Below the pieces are notes generated by a model that saw nothing but the letters and a program-made list of their open reading frames with translations, made no database searches and was not told the origin of the DNA. Source: CAJXNP01 sp050305935 (lineage in GTDB: Bacteria > Bacteroidota > Bacteroidia > Cytophagales > Cyclobacteriaceae). Taken from it: a stretch of 64,000 nt of DNA. The DNA lies in the NCBI GenBank assembly GCA_050305935.1, contig JBNLGG010000004.1, positions 1 through 64,000 of the forward strand. Reading direction: 5' to 3'. Shown here in pieces: positions 48,941-58,404 of this stretch; positions within the stretch are counted from its first letter, which is position 1; every line of letters begins with the position of its first letter. A program made the translations under genes and the position numbers.

Positions 48941-50098
48941 ATGGACAAGGTATATATATTTGACACTACATTAAGGGATGGGGAACAGGTCCCGGGATGC
49001 CAGTTGAATACTGAAGAAAAAATTGAAATAGCCAAAGCGCTTGAAGCGCTGGGTGTTGACATTATTGAGGCAGGATTCCCGATTAGCAGTCCAGGTGATT
49101 TTAAATCGGTCATTGAGATATCGAAGGCAGTTTCCGAACCTGTAATTTGCGGTTTGACTCGCGCAAAGGAGAAGGACATTGAGGTAGCAGCGGATGCTTT
49201 AAAATATGCCAAAAGAAAAAGAATTCACACTGGAATCGGAGTATCTGATCTTCATGTCACCACCAAATTAAAATCCACCCACGAAAAGGTATTAGAACAG
49301 GGTGTTGCCGCTGTAAAGCACGCTAAAAGATTTGTGGAAGATGTAGAGTTTTATGCAGAAGATGCCGGACGGGCTGATTTAAACTATCTGGTCCGGGTAA
49401 TTGAATCGGTGATTAACGCGGGTGCTACCGTGATTAATATCCCTGACACGACGGGTTATAACCTTCCCTGGTTATTTGGCGAAAAGATCAAATTTATCAT
49501 GGAAAATGTGAAGAACGTACACAAAGCCATCATTAGTGTCCATTGTCACAACGACCTTGGCCTGGCCACTGCCAATACCATTTCCGGTATCGCCAATGGC
49601 GCCCGTCAGGCAGAGGTGACAATGAATGGTGTGGGTGAAAGAGCTGGAAACACGTCGCTTGAAGAAACTGTTATGATCTTGAAATGTCATAAACATCTGG
49701 GCGTCGACACAAGCATTAATACAAAACTACTAAAGTCAACCAGCGAGCTTGTCTCCTCCATGATGAGAATGCCAGTTCAGGCAAATAAAGCAATCGTAGG
49801 TAAAAATGCATTTGCGCACTCATCGGGCATCCACCAGGACGGATTTCTTAAAAACAGGGATAATTACGAAGTAATTAAGCCGGAAGATGTTGGGGTTGAC
49901 ACATCGGATATTATTTTAACTGCGAGAAGCGGAAGGCATGCTTTGAAATACAGGTTGGAGAAGATTGGCTTTGTGGTGGAAGACGCTGAGAAATTACAGA
50001 TCCTCTACGATAAATTCCTCGAAATTGCTGACCGAAAGAAGCAAATTGAAGACAGCGACCTGCGGGCACTCATTAAATCTGCCACGGTAAAAAAATAA
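48941..50098 (+). CDS. leuA: 2-isopropylmalate synthase, short form
   Basis: 385 residues from ATG 48941; a TTG at 48935 would add two. The enzyme joins acetyl-CoA to 2-oxoisovalerate in leucine synthesis. The signature FDTTLRDGEQVPGCQLN is at the start, and metal and substrate motifs are seen at SVHCHNDLGLATANT near 200 and NGVGERAGNTSLEE near 228. The C-terminal regulatory domain for leucine feedback (chains of about 510 residues) is absent. Related homocitrate or citramalate synthases are possible. No other leu gene is adjacent. Upstream is a probable attenuator, downstream a strong terminator. Confidence 0.88.
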   Translation: MDKVYIFDTTLRDGEQVPGCQLNTEEKIEIAKALEALGVDIIEAGFPISSPGDFKSVIEISKAVSEPVICGLTRAKEKDIEVAADALKYAKRKRIHTGIGVSDLHVTTKLKSTHEKVLEQGVAAVKHAKRFVEDVEFYAEDAGRADLNYLVRVIESVINAGATVINIPDTTGYNLPWLFGEKIKFIMENVKNVHKAIISVHCHNDLGLATANTISGIANGARQAEVTMNGVGERAGNTSLEETVMILKCHKHLGVDTSINTKLLKSTSELVSSMMRMPVQANKAIVGKNAFAHSSGIHQDGFLKNRDNYEVIKPEDVGVDTSDIILTARSGRHALKYRLEKIGFVVEDAEKLQILYDKFLEIADRKKQIEDSDLRALIKSATVKK

Positions 50099-50104
50099 GT
50101 TGAC

Positions 50105-50138
50105 AAATGGTATTCTGATATGAATACCATTTTTGTTT
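50105..50138 (+). terminator. intrinsic terminator of leuA
   Basis: A perfect 11-bp stem, AAATGGTATTC (50105-50115) with GAATACCATTT (50122-50132), 6-base loop, followed by TTGTTT. Confidence 0.85.
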
Positions 50139-50195
50139 ATAAGCATATTTTTTTAAATAGTAGTTTCATACAATTCATTTTTAAAAGCTACCAGG

Positions 50196-51698
50196 ATGAA
50201 GATCCTTTCATCTCCGCAAATAAGAAAGGCCGATCAATTTACTATCGAAAATGAACCTATTCCATCCATAAAACTAATGGAAAGGGCAGCAAAGGGCTTC
50301 ACCGACTGGTTTGTCAGGTACTATCCGAAAAAGGGCCGTGTCCATGTGTTTTGTGGAACGGGCAATAACGGAGGGGACGGGATGGCCATCAGCAGGTTTT
50401 TAATGGCGGCAGGCTGGAAAGTCATTCCCTATATCATCAATCCCGATGCCCGGATGTCGGTAGATTTTAAAATGAATTACCTTACCCTACGGGAAATGCA
50501 TGAGGTGAAAAAGATAGCCACCAAGGATGATCTGGAGATCGATTTCAACAATAACGACAAAATAATTGATGCCATATTTGGGTCTGGCTTAACAAGAAAA
50601 GTGTCGGGGGTTTATGGCCATGTTATCCAGGCTATCAATCAGTCCGGTTGCGAAATCATTTCCGTTGATATTCCAAGTGGTCTTTATGCCGACAAGCCCA
50701 GCACTTCCAAGCACATAGTCCATTCCGACCACACCGCTAGTTTCCAATTGCCCAAACTGGCATTTCTCATGCCTGAAAATGGAGTCTACGTCAAGAATTT
50801 TCACACAGTTAATATAGGGCTACACCCCGAATTCCTTGAGAAAGAGTCAACCGAATTTTATTACATTCAAAAAAATCTAATTAAGAACCTCTTTAGTGAA
50901 AGGCCGCGCCATAGTTTTAAAAATCAATTTGGTCATGCCCTGTTGATCAGTGGAAGTTATGGAAAAATGGGAGCCTGTACCCTGGCTGCCAAGTCCTGCC
51001 TGAGAATGGGCGCCGGGCTGCTCACCGTTCATGTACCTAAATGTGGTTATGAAATCGTGCAAGTTGCCATTCCTGAAGCAATGGTCTCCGTCGATTCGGA
51101 AATGCGGTTTATTCAGAATATTCCGGATACATCTAAATACAACGCAATAGGAATCGGACCTGGAATTGACACTAATGTTTACACAGCAGATGCGATTGAT
51201 CAACTATTTAATAGCTACAAAAAACCGATTGTAGTTGACGCAGATGCCATCAATTTAATTGCGCAACATTCAGATCTTCAAAAAAAGATCCCTGAAAACT
51301 CTATTCTGACACCTCATCCCGGAGAGTTTAAACGCCTGGTTGGAAATTGGGAAAATGACTTTGAAAGACTGTCTACCCAACAGAATTGGTCAAAGGAACA
51401 CGGAGTGATCATTGTTCTGAAAGGTGCGTACACCTCGATTTCACTCCCAAATGGAAAAGTCTTTTTCAACTCAACCGGAAATCCGGGAATGGCCACGGCG
51501 GGAGCCGGCGACGTATTGACAGGTATGGTGACGTCACTTCTAGCACAAGGATTTTCTTCTGAAGATGCCGCCATGTCAGCAGTGTTTTTACATGGTCTGG
51601 CTGGCGACTTAGCCAGGGAAAAACTGGGAGAATCAAGCCTGGTCGCCGGAGACATTATTGACCACATCAGTGAAGCTATAAAACACATAGCTCAATAA
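50196..51698 (+). CDS. nnrD/nnrE: bifunctional NAD(P)H-hydrate epimerase / ADP-dependent dehydratase
   Basis: 500 residues. The enzyme repairs damaged NADHX and NADPHX. The N-terminal YjeF_N epimerase domain (about 1-215) has VFCGTGNNGGDGMAI near 50 and DAIFGSGLTRKVSG near 127. The C-terminal ribokinase-like dehydratase (about 225-500) has TPHPGEFKRL near 372 and NPGMATAGAGDVLTGM near 430, which holds the catalytic GAGD motif. Fusion of both halves is the common bacterial form. It overlaps the convergent rarA gene by seven bases. Confidence 0.95.
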   Translation: MKILSSPQIRKADQFTIENEPIPSIKLMERAAKGFTDWFVRYYPKKGRVHVFCGTGNNGGDGMAISRFLMAAGWKVIPYIINPDARMSVDFKMNYLTLREMHEVKKIATKDDLEIDFNNNDKIIDAIFGSGLTRKVSGVYGHVIQAINQSGCEIISVDIPSGLYADKPSTSKHIVHSDHTASFQLPKLAFLMPENGVYVKNFHTVNIGLHPEFLEKESTEFYYIQKNLIKNLFSERPRHSFKNQFGHALLISGSYGKMGACTLAAKSCLRMGAGLLTVHVPKCGYEIVQVAIPEAMVSVDSEMRFIQNIPDTSKYNAIGIGPGIDTNVYTADAIDQLFNSYKKPIVVDADAINLIAQHSDLQKKIPENSILTPHPGEFKRLVGNWENDFERLSTQQNWSKEHGVIIVLKGAYTSISLPNGKVFFNSTGNPGMATAGAGDVLTGMVTSLLAQGFSSEDAAMSAVFLHGLAGDLAREKLGESSLVAGDIIDHISEAIKHIAQ

Positions 51699-52960
51699 CC
51701 ATATTTATCCTTCCAAAGGGATTGGAGGCGTCTACGCATTTCTTCCTCGCGGGCATTTTGCCCCGGATTAAAAAATGTGGTTCCTTTGATCTCGTTGGGG
51801 AGATATTCCTGCTCTTCAAAATTTCCCGAATAAGAATGGGAATACTTATATCCAGAACCGTAGCCCAAATCTTTCATTAGCCTGGTCGGTGCATTCCTGA
51901 TATGGAGAGGAATGGAAAGGTCACCGGTTTCCGCTACCTTCCTTTGTGCCTCATTAATGGCTTCATAACTCGCATTGCTTTTTGCTGAACAGGCTAAGTA
52001 AATAGCGCATTGTGAAAGGATTATTCTGGCTTCCGGATAACCTATTACATTCACCGCCTGAAAGCAGTTGTTGGCAATAACTAAAGCCGTTGGGTTTGCA
52101 TTTCCAATATCTTCGGACGCAAGGATCAACATCCTCCTTGCAATGAATTTAACGTCCTCCCCACCTTCTATCATTCTCGCCAGCCAATACACTGCTGCAT
52201 TTGGATCGCTCCCTCTAATTGATTTTATAAATGCTGAAATGATATCATAATGCTGGTCTCCCGATTTATCGTAGATAGCCATTTTCTTTTGAGCTACCTG
52301 AAAAACCATTTCATTAGTAATTACAATCTCCCCTTCATTGAAATAAGATTCTATCACCAAATCCACTAATGTAAGTATCTTCCGGGCATCTCCTTCTGAC
52401 AATTGAATCAAAGCCTCTTCTTCCTTAATCTCTACTTTGATTTTTTTGAAGTCGGGATCTTTTTCAAGGGCATTTTTTACTATCGCCAGCAAATCATCTT
52501 TTGTCAATGGCTTAAGGACATACACCTGGCATCTTGAAAGTAAAGCGGCATTTACTTCGAAAGAAGGATTCTCGGTGGTCGCCCCGATCAATGTGATCGT
52601 TCCCTTTTCAACAGCGCCTAAAAGAGCGTCTTGCTGGGATTTGTTGAACCGATGAATTTCGTCAATAAAAAGAATGGCATGCCCCAGTCTTTTGGCCTTG
52701 TCAATGACTTCCCGGACATCTTTCACCCCCGCACTTATGGCGCTTAGAGTATAAAAAGGCTTTTTTACCTGACTGGCGATGATATTTCCCAGAGTAGTTT
52801 TGCCTACACCCGGTGGTCCCCAAAAAATCATAGAAGGAACTCTGCCTTTTTCAATGGTTTTCCGCAGCACGCTGTCCTTACCTACCAGATGGTCCTGACC
52901 GATTAGGTCATCGAGTGTAAATGGACGAACACGTTCTGCCAAAGGAATTTCCCGGATCAT
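51692..52960 (-). CDS. rarA: replication-associated recombination protein A (AAA+ ATPase)
   Basis: 422 residues. RarA/MgsA acts at stalled replication forks. Walker A is GPPGVGKTTL near residue 48 and Walker B LFIDEIHRFN near 95; sensor 1 is GATTENPSF near 127. The C-terminal half has the MgsA tetramerisation region (RMLILASEDIGNANP near 280, ending with GYKYSHSYSGNF). It starts with RPFTLDDLIGQDHL. A TATCTTTA sequence at 53013-53020 on the minus strand is one mismatch from a -7 box. It converges with nnrD/nnrE. Confidence 0.95.
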   Translation of the reverse strand: MIREIPLAERVRPFTLDDLIGQDHLVGKDSVLRKTIEKGRVPSMIFWGPPGVGKTTLGNIIASQVKKPFYTLSAISAGVKDVREVIDKAKRLGHAILFIDEIHRFNKSQQDALLGAVEKGTITLIGATTENPSFEVNAALLSRCQVYVLKPLTKDDLLAIVKNALEKDPDFKKIKVEIKEEEALIQLSEGDARKILTLVDLVIESYFNEGEIVITNEMVFQVAQKKMAIYDKSGDQHYDIISAFIKSIRGSDPNAAVYWLARMIEGGEDVKFIARRMLILASEDIGNANPTALVIANNCFQAVNVIGYPEARIILSQCAIYLACSAKSNASYEAINEAQRKVAETGDLSIPLHIRNAPTRLMKDLGYGSGYKYSHSYSGNFEEQEYLPNEIKGTTFFNPGQNAREEEMRRRLQSLWKDKYGY

Positions 52961-53112
52961 GGAGATTTAAATTACCAGTTTTAGATACTATTGAATTGAA
53001 AAATGGAAGAAATAAAGATAACAGATTTAAATTTTAACAGAAATAAAAAAATCCGAACAACTTTTTGCTTGAAAATCAGGTTAAAATAATTAGTCATATG
53101 TCTGATCAACGC

Positions 53113-53143
53113 AAAAAAAAAGGCCATCCTGAAAAGAATGGCC
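53113..53143 (-). terminator. intrinsic terminator of the carA-eno transcript
   Basis: On the minus strand GGCCAT and ATGGCC (53138-53143 and 53122-53127), extended by two further pairs, form a hairpin followed by nine T residues. Confidence 0.9.
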
Positions 53144-53164
53144 TCCGTTGTTTATAAACAATGC

Positions 53165-54445
53165 TTATTTACTTGATGGATAATAGGCTGTCTCACCTAA
53201 TTCCTCTTCGATTCTTAATAACTGGTTATACTTTGCCATCCTGTCTGATCTTGACAAAGATCCGGTTTTAATTTGTCCGGCATTGGTCGCTACTGCGATA
53301 TCAGCAATGGTAGCATCTTCTGTTTCACCTGATCTGTGGGAAATGACTGCGGTAAAACCCGCCTTGTGTGCCATTTCAATCGCATCCAGCGTTTCGGAAA
53401 GGGTACCAATTTGGTTTACCTTGATAAGGATTGAATTAGCACAACCTTCGTCAATTCCTCTTTTCAGGAATTTTACATTGGTAACAAACAGATCATCACC
53501 AACCAATTGACACTTATCACCAATTTTATCAGTCAAAAGCTTCCACCCTTCCCAGTCACCTTCATCACATCCATCTTCGATCGAGTCTATTGGATATTTT
53601 TCAACAAGGGATGCCAAATAATCTACCTGCTCCTCTCGGGATCGAACGGCACCGTTTTCCCCTTCAAATTTATTGTACAGATATTGACCGTCTTTGTAGA
53701 ACTCAGAAGCTGCGCAATCCAACGCTATTTTGACATCTATCCCTGGCTTGTAACCAGCGTTTTCAATGGCTTTTAGTATACTTTCCAATGCCTCTTCTGT
53801 TCCACCAGAAAAGTTAGGAGCAAATCCACCTTCATCACCAACTGCTGTGCTCAGTCCTTTATCTTTGATGATTTTTTTCAAATTATGGAAAATCTCGGCT
53901 CCCATTCGAAGTGCTTCAGAAAAAGTAGGAGCGCCTACCGGCCGGACCATGAATTCCTGGAATGCGATAGGAGCATCAGAATGTGATCCGCCATTGATGA
54001 TGTTCATCATCGGAACTGGCAGGGTATACGAATTTACACCACCAATATATCTGAACAATGGAAGCCCTAATTCTTCAGCGGCAGCCTTCGCAACGGCAAG
54101 GGAAACACCTAAAATGGCATTGGCTCCTAGCTTACCTTTTGTATCTGTGCCGTCTAGCTCAATCATTATTTTATCGATCAGCTTCTGATCGAAAACTGAT
54201 AGACCAATGATCTCAGGAGCGATCACCTCATTAACGTTTTCAACAGCTTTGGTCACGCCTTTTCCAAGGTATTTTCCTTTCTCCCCATCTCTCAATTCTA
54301 CAGCTTCATTAACTCCTGTAGAGGCACCTGACGGAACGGCTGCTCGTCCGTAGATACCGGTTTCTGTTACCACGTCTACCTCAACTGTGGGATTGCCTCT
54401 GGAGTCAAGGATTTGCCTTGCGTGGACGCTTTCTATTAAACTCAT
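53165..54445 (-). CDS. eno: enolase
   Basis: 426 residues, the standard length. The enzyme interconverts 2-phosphoglycerate and phosphoenolpyruvate. It shows ARQILDSRGNPTVEV at the start, GGSHSDAPIAFQEFM near 155, the metal aspartates in ALDCAASEF and SIEDGCDEGDW, the catalytic Lys in ILIKVNQIGTL and SHRSGETEDATIAD near 373. It begins 11 bases after the carA stop, so the two are probably one transcript, with a terminator downstream. Confidence 0.98.
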   Translation of the reverse strand: MSLIESVHARQILDSRGNPTVEVDVVTETGIYGRAAVPSGASTGVNEAVELRDGEKGKYLGKGVTKAVENVNEVIAPEIIGLSVFDQKLIDKIMIELDGTDTKGKLGANAILGVSLAVAKAAAEELGLPLFRYIGGVNSYTLPVPMMNIINGGSHSDAPIAFQEFMVRPVGAPTFSEALRMGAEIFHNLKKIIKDKGLSTAVGDEGGFAPNFSGGTEEALESILKAIENAGYKPGIDVKIALDCAASEFYKDGQYLYNKFEGENGAVRSREEQVDYLASLVEKYPIDSIEDGCDEGDWEGWKLLTDKIGDKCQLVGDDLFVTNVKFLKRGIDEGCANSILIKVNQIGTLSETLDAIEMAHKAGFTAVISHRSGETEDATIADIAVATNAGQIKTGSLSRSDRMAKYNQLLRIEEELGETAYYPSSK

Positions 54446-54456
54446 AGTTCTGGAAA

Positions 54457-55563
54457 TTATTTATTAGACATTTTTTGAATAAACTTATCAAACAGATACC
54501 GGGAATCATGCGGACCTGGCGACGACTCCGGATGGTACTGCACTGAAAATACATTTTTATTTTTTATCTGAATACCTGCCACGGTATTGTCATTAAGATT
54601 TAAATGGGTGATCTCAACTGAATCTGATTTTTCGATGTCCTCTTTAGAGACGCAAAAACCGTGGTTTTGAGAAGTGACTTCGCACAAGCCTGTCTCAAGG
54701 TTCTTAATGGGATGGTTCAATGCACGATGTCCATGGTGCATTTTGAAAGTTGAAATACCACTCGCTAGAGCAATGATTTGATGCCCCATGCATATCCCAA
54801 ATACCGGAACATCACTATCAATCAATTCCTTTGCTGTCTTAATAGCATAGTCCATCACTTCAGGGTCGCCAGGACCATTGGAAATGAAAAACCCGTCAGG
54901 TTTCCACTGTTTCATTTCGTCGAAACTGGTAGTCGCAGGAAATACTCTGCAAACACATTCCCTTTCTGTCAGGCTTCGTAGAATATTTGTTTTGATTCCA
55001 AGGTCTAACACAGCAACCCTGTACTTTGCGCTTGCCTCATCGCCAATTGTAACCGGCTCTTTAACGCACACCTTTGACGCCAGCTCCAGTCCTTTCATGG
55101 AGGGAACCTTCTCCAGAAGTTCTTTTAGTTTGGCAGGATCAGTTTCTTCCGATGAAATGATCGCATTCATAGCTCCCTTATCACGTATATGTCGAACAAT
55201 CTTTCTTGTATCAACATTGGAAATGCCTACGACATTATTTTTTTCCAGATATTCCTGTAGGGAACTGGTGGCTGTATTTCTGCTATATATTCTTGAGTAA
55301 TCATTGACAACTAATCCGGCAATTTTTGTATTAGAAGATTCCTGTTCAGAATCATTTACGCCGTAGTTGCCAATATGGGAGGTAGTATTCACAATAATTT
55401 GACCATAATAAGAAGGATCAGTATAGATTTCCTGGTAGCCGGTCATCCCTGTATTAAAGCAAATTTCCCCTCCCGAGGTGCCCTTCTTTCCGATAGCTTT
55501 ACCTTCAAATACCGATCCATCTTCTAACATTAATACTGCTTTACTTCCTAGATTATAAGTCAT
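54457..55563 (-). CDS. carA: carbamoyl-phosphate synthase small subunit
   Basis: 368 residues from ATG 55563. The subunit hydrolyses glutamine and passes ammonia to CarB for pyrimidine and arginine synthesis. The class I amidotransferase triad is seen as FGICMGHQIIALASG (Cys near 262) and VQYHPESSPGPHD (His and Glu near 346). The N-terminal part has ALMLEDG-type VLMLEDGSVFEGKA and GEICFNTGMTGYQEI. The frame stays open to a TTG at 55587, but that TTG lies inside the -7 box at 55585-55592, so the ATG is the real start. carB is not adjacent. Confidence 0.96.
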   Translation of the reverse strand: MTYNLGSKAVLMLEDGSVFEGKAIGKKGTSGGEICFNTGMTGYQEIYTDPSYYGQIIVNTTSHIGNYGVNDSEQESSNTKIAGLVVNDYSRIYSRNTATSSLQEYLEKNNVVGISNVDTRKIVRHIRDKGAMNAIISSEETDPAKLKELLEKVPSMKGLELASKVCVKEPVTIGDEASAKYRVAVLDLGIKTNILRSLTERECVCRVFPATTSFDEMKQWKPDGFFISNGPGDPEVMDYAIKTAKELIDSDVPVFGICMGHQIIALASGISTFKMHHGHRALNHPIKNLETGLCEVTSQNHGFCVSKEDIEKSDSVEITHLNLNDNTVAGIQIKNKNVFSVQYHPESSPGPHDSRYLFDKFIQKMSNK

Positions 55564-55584
55564 AGATACTTGTTTATGGTGCGA

Positions 55585-55592
55585 CAAAATTA
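55585..55592 (-). promoter_or_regulatory. -7 box (TAATTTTG) for carA-eno
   Basis: Perfect TAnnTTTG match on the minus strand, 21 bases before the carA ATG. It lies between the ribosomal operon terminator and carA and decides against the upstream TTG start. Confidence 0.65.
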
Positions 55593-55655
55593 AGATATAA
55601 ATGCAAACTTAATAAATGATTCTTCTCATATAAATTTCCCATTTATTTGCTGGGC

Positions 55656-55693
55656 AAAAAAATAGGGATTAGACCCGCGTCCAATCCCTATTT
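55656..55693 (-). terminator. intrinsic terminator of the ribosomal protein operon
   Basis: On the minus strand AAATAGGGATT (55683-55693) pairs with AATCCCTATTT (55660-55670), with further pairs towards the loop, followed by seven T residues. It ends the transcript after rplQ. Confidence 0.9.
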
Positions 55694-55712
55694 AAGTATG
55701 AAATATTTTCCT

Positions 55713-56351
55713 CTACTTTTCTTTTTCCGAATCATCTTCTGTGGATTCCTCCTCTGAGGCCTTTTCTTCACCTATTTCATCAGAATCTGCTTCAGCTTTT
55801 GCCTCCACTTTTTCTTCGGCCTCAGCCTTTGGCTCCTCTGTTGTTACTTCCTCTTCAACCACAACTTCTTCAGCCTTTACTTCCTTTACAGGCGCCTCTG
55901 CCTTAGCTTCTGTGGCTGTTTCACCATAAGATTTCTTACCTCTCCTTCTGGTTTTCTTTTTCGCCGAAGTATCAGAATCTTTAAGAAGAAGTTCATTATA
56001 GTCTACTAACTCGATGATACACATTTCCGCATTGTCTCCGAGTCTGTTTCCTGTTTTGATGATCCTGGTATATCCGCCTGGCCTTGTAGCAATTTTTTCT
56101 GCTACATCATCAAATAACATTTTCACGCTCTCTTTATCCTGGAGATAGGAAAATACTGTTCGTCGAGAATGGGTTGTATCATCCTTCGACTTGGTAATAA
56201 TAGGCTCCACATACTTTCGTAATGCTTTGGCCTTTGCTACCGTCGTAGAAATTCTTTTATGTAAAATAAGCGAAGAAGCCATGTTTGACAACATTGCCTT
56301 TCTGTGTGGCGCCGTCCTTCCCAAATGATTGATTTTCTTTCCGTGTCTCAT
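55713..56351 (-). CDS. rplQ: 50S ribosomal protein L17 with an acidic tail
   Basis: 212 residues. The first 130 match L17 (MRHGKKINHLGRTAPHRKAM at the start, then GGYTRIIKTGNRLGDNAEM). The last 75 are a low-complexity tail of Glu, Ala and Lys (EEVVVEEEVTTEEPKAEAEE); L17 in E. coli is 127 residues. Such tails are frequent in Bacteroidota and their role is unknown. It is the last gene of the alpha operon. Confidence 0.97.
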   Translation of the reverse strand: MRHGKKINHLGRTAPHRKAMLSNMASSLILHKRISTTVAKAKALRKYVEPIITKSKDDTTHSRRTVFSYLQDKESVKMLFDDVAEKIATRPGGYTRIIKTGNRLGDNAEMCIIELVDYNELLLKDSDTSAKKKTRRRGKKSYGETATEAKAEAPVKEVKAEEVVVEEEVTTEEPKAEAEEKVEAKAEADSDEIGEEKASEEESTEDDSEKEK

Positions 56352-56357
56352 CGCTAA

Positions 56358-57347
56358 TTATTCTTCGTCTAGTTTATATTTCGAAAGATCCATTCCAAAG
56401 GTCAAATTCTTTTCAGCGACCAATTGTTCCAATTCTGCTAGTGACTTTTTACCAAAATTTCTGAACTTCATCATGTCAGATATCTCTAATCTAACCAAGT
56501 CACCGAGTGATTTCACATCGGCAGCTTTCAAACAATTGTAAGCTCTCACTGAAAGATCCAAATCACTCAATGGAGTTTTTAATAGTTTTCTCATATGTAG
56601 CATTTCTTCATCTACCGCGTCAGGTTCTTTTTGATCGGCAGTCTCAAGGATCATCGTCTGATCAGAGAACAACATGAAATGCTTAATTAAAATATTGGCT
56701 GCACCTTTCAATGCATTTTCAGGATGAATTGAGCCATCTGTCTCTAGCTCGATCATCAACTGCTCGTAGTCAGTTTTTTGCTCAACCCTTGTATTCTCCA
56801 CGTTGAACCTAACGTTTTTAATAGGAGTGAAAATCGCATCTATCGGAATAAAACCAAATACCTGCTCAGATGGCTTGTTTTCATCAGCAGGAACATAACC
56901 TCTTCCTTTTTCTACTGTCAACTCCACTTCAAATTCTGCTGTCTCGTCAAGGTTACAGATCACCAACTCAGGATTGAGGATATCAAAAGAAGAAGTATAT
57001 TTTGCGATATCGCTTGCTTTAAATTCCTTCTGACCTTTTACCGGAATGGTAATTTTTGTTTCTACTGTATCTGAAACTTTCTTAAACCTTACCATTTTAA
57101 GATTAAGAATTATCTCAGAAACGTCTTCAATTACACCCTCTATGGTTGAAAACTCATGCAACACTCCGGGGACTTTTATTCCTGTAATTGCATAACCTTC
57201 TAATGAAGAAAGAAGAATTCTTCGAAGGGCATTCCCAATAGTTACTCCGTATCCTTTTTCTAGTGGCTTGAATGTAAACAGGCCTTTGAAATCATCAGCC
57301 TTTTCCATTACCACCTTTTCAGGCATTTGAAATGCTAGTATCGACAT
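56358..57347 (-). CDS. rpoA: RNA polymerase alpha subunit
   Basis: 329 residues. The N-terminal domain for assembly has GYGVTIGNALRRILLSSLEG near 33, and the C-terminal DNA- and activator-binding domain has LSVRAYNCLKAADVKSLGD near 265 and FRNFGKKSLAELEQ near 293. It lies six bases before rplQ and 27 after rpsD. Confidence 0.98.
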   Translation of the reverse strand: MSILAFQMPEKVVMEKADDFKGLFTFKPLEKGYGVTIGNALRRILLSSLEGYAITGIKVPGVLHEFSTIEGVIEDVSEIILNLKMVRFKKVSDTVETKITIPVKGQKEFKASDIAKYTSSFDILNPELVICNLDETAEFEVELTVEKGRGYVPADENKPSEQVFGFIPIDAIFTPIKNVRFNVENTRVEQKTDYEQLMIELETDGSIHPENALKGAANILIKHFMLFSDQTMILETADQKEPDAVDEEMLHMRKLLKTPLSDLDLSVRAYNCLKAADVKSLGDLVRLEISDMMKFRNFGKKSLAELEQLVAEKNLTFGMDLSKYKLDEE

Positions 57348-57374
57348 TTTGTTTTTTCTTGAAAGTGTAAATTA

Positions 57375-57980
57375 TTACTTAGAATAAAGTTCAACTATTA
57401 ATTGTTCCTGGATATTTTCAGGAATCTCTTCCCTTTCAGGAACATGTATCATCTTTCCAGTCATATCACCGCCATTCCACTCTAACCAAGGGTATTTTTT
57501 AGCGCTATGTCCTGCCAAGCTATTTGTAATAGCTATCAATGATTTTGATTTTTCCCTAACTGAAATAACATCTCCTACTTTTACAGAAAATGACGGTATG
57601 TTTACAACATCTTCATTTACCGTAATATGCTTATGCAATACTAATTGACGCGCAGCTCTTCTTGTAGGCGCTACTCCTAAACGAAAAATAACGTTATCAA
57701 GTCTCGATTCAAGTAATTGCAATAATATCTCACCAGTAATACCTGATTTTGAAGACGCTTTTTCAAACAAGTTTGAAAACTGTCTTTCTAATACACCATA
57801 GATATATTTCGCCTTTTGCTTTTCATTTAACTGAATAGCATATTCCGATTGCTTTCTTCTCCTGTTTCTACCATGAGAACCCGGACCGTAAGGCTTTTTT
57901 GCCAGCGCCTTGCTGTGTCCGAAAATTGGCTCGTTGAATCTTCTTGAAATTTTGGATTTTGGTCCTCTGTACCTAGCCAT
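57375..57980 (-). CDS. rpsD: 30S ribosomal protein S4
   Basis: 201 residues. S4 nucleates assembly of the small subunit. MARYRGPKSKISRRF at the start and the S4 RNA-binding domain RLDNVIFRLGVAPTRRAARQ near 95 are clear. It is the long form (about 200 residues). It sits between rpsK and rpoA. Confidence 0.98.
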   Translation of the reverse strand: MARYRGPKSKISRRFNEPIFGHSKALAKKPYGPGSHGRNRRRKQSEYAIQLNEKQKAKYIYGVLERQFSNLFEKASSKSGITGEILLQLLESRLDNVIFRLGVAPTRRAARQLVLHKHITVNEDVVNIPSFSVKVGDVISVREKSKSLIAITNSLAGHSAKKYPWLEWNGGDMTGKMIHVPEREEIPENIQEQLIVELYSK

Positions 57981-57999
57981 TATTTATCAATTAATATTA

Positions 58000-58392
58000 T
58001 TAAACTCTTCTTCTTTTTGGTGGTCTGCATCCATTATGTGGTAGTGGTGTTACGTCTTGGATAGAACTCACCTCGATACCAACGCCCTGAATGGTACGAA
58101 TCGCAGATTCCCTACCTGCGCCTGGGCCTTTCACAAATACATCCACTTTTCTTAAGCCTAAATCAAAAGCAGCCTGTGCGCAATTTTGAGCAGCTACCTG
58201 AGCAGCATATGGTGTATTCTTTTTCGAACCTTTAAAACCCATTTTACCAGCAGAAGCCCATGATATCACCTGACCTACAGAGTTAGTCATAGAAATGATG
58301 ATATTGTTAAATGACGCTTTGATATGAACCTGACCAACAGGTTCTACATTAACAACTCGCTTTCTAGCCTTATCTTTTCTTTTTTGTGCCAT
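58000..58392 (-). CDS. rpsK: 30S ribosomal protein S11
   Basis: 130 residues from ATG 58392 (MAQKRKDKAR); a TTG at 58398 would add two. The S11 signature includes KKNTPYAAQVAAQNCAQAA near 55 and ends PHNGCRPPKRRRV, the usual terminus. Confidence 0.97.
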   Translation of the reverse strand: MAQKRKDKARKRVVNVEPVGQVHIKASFNNIIISMTNSVGQVISWASAGKMGFKGSKKNTPYAAQVAAQNCAQAAFDLGLRKVDVFVKGPGAGRESAIRTIQGVGIEVSSIQDVTPLPHNGCRPPKRRRV

Positions 58393-58404
58393 GTTCAATC
58401 AATG

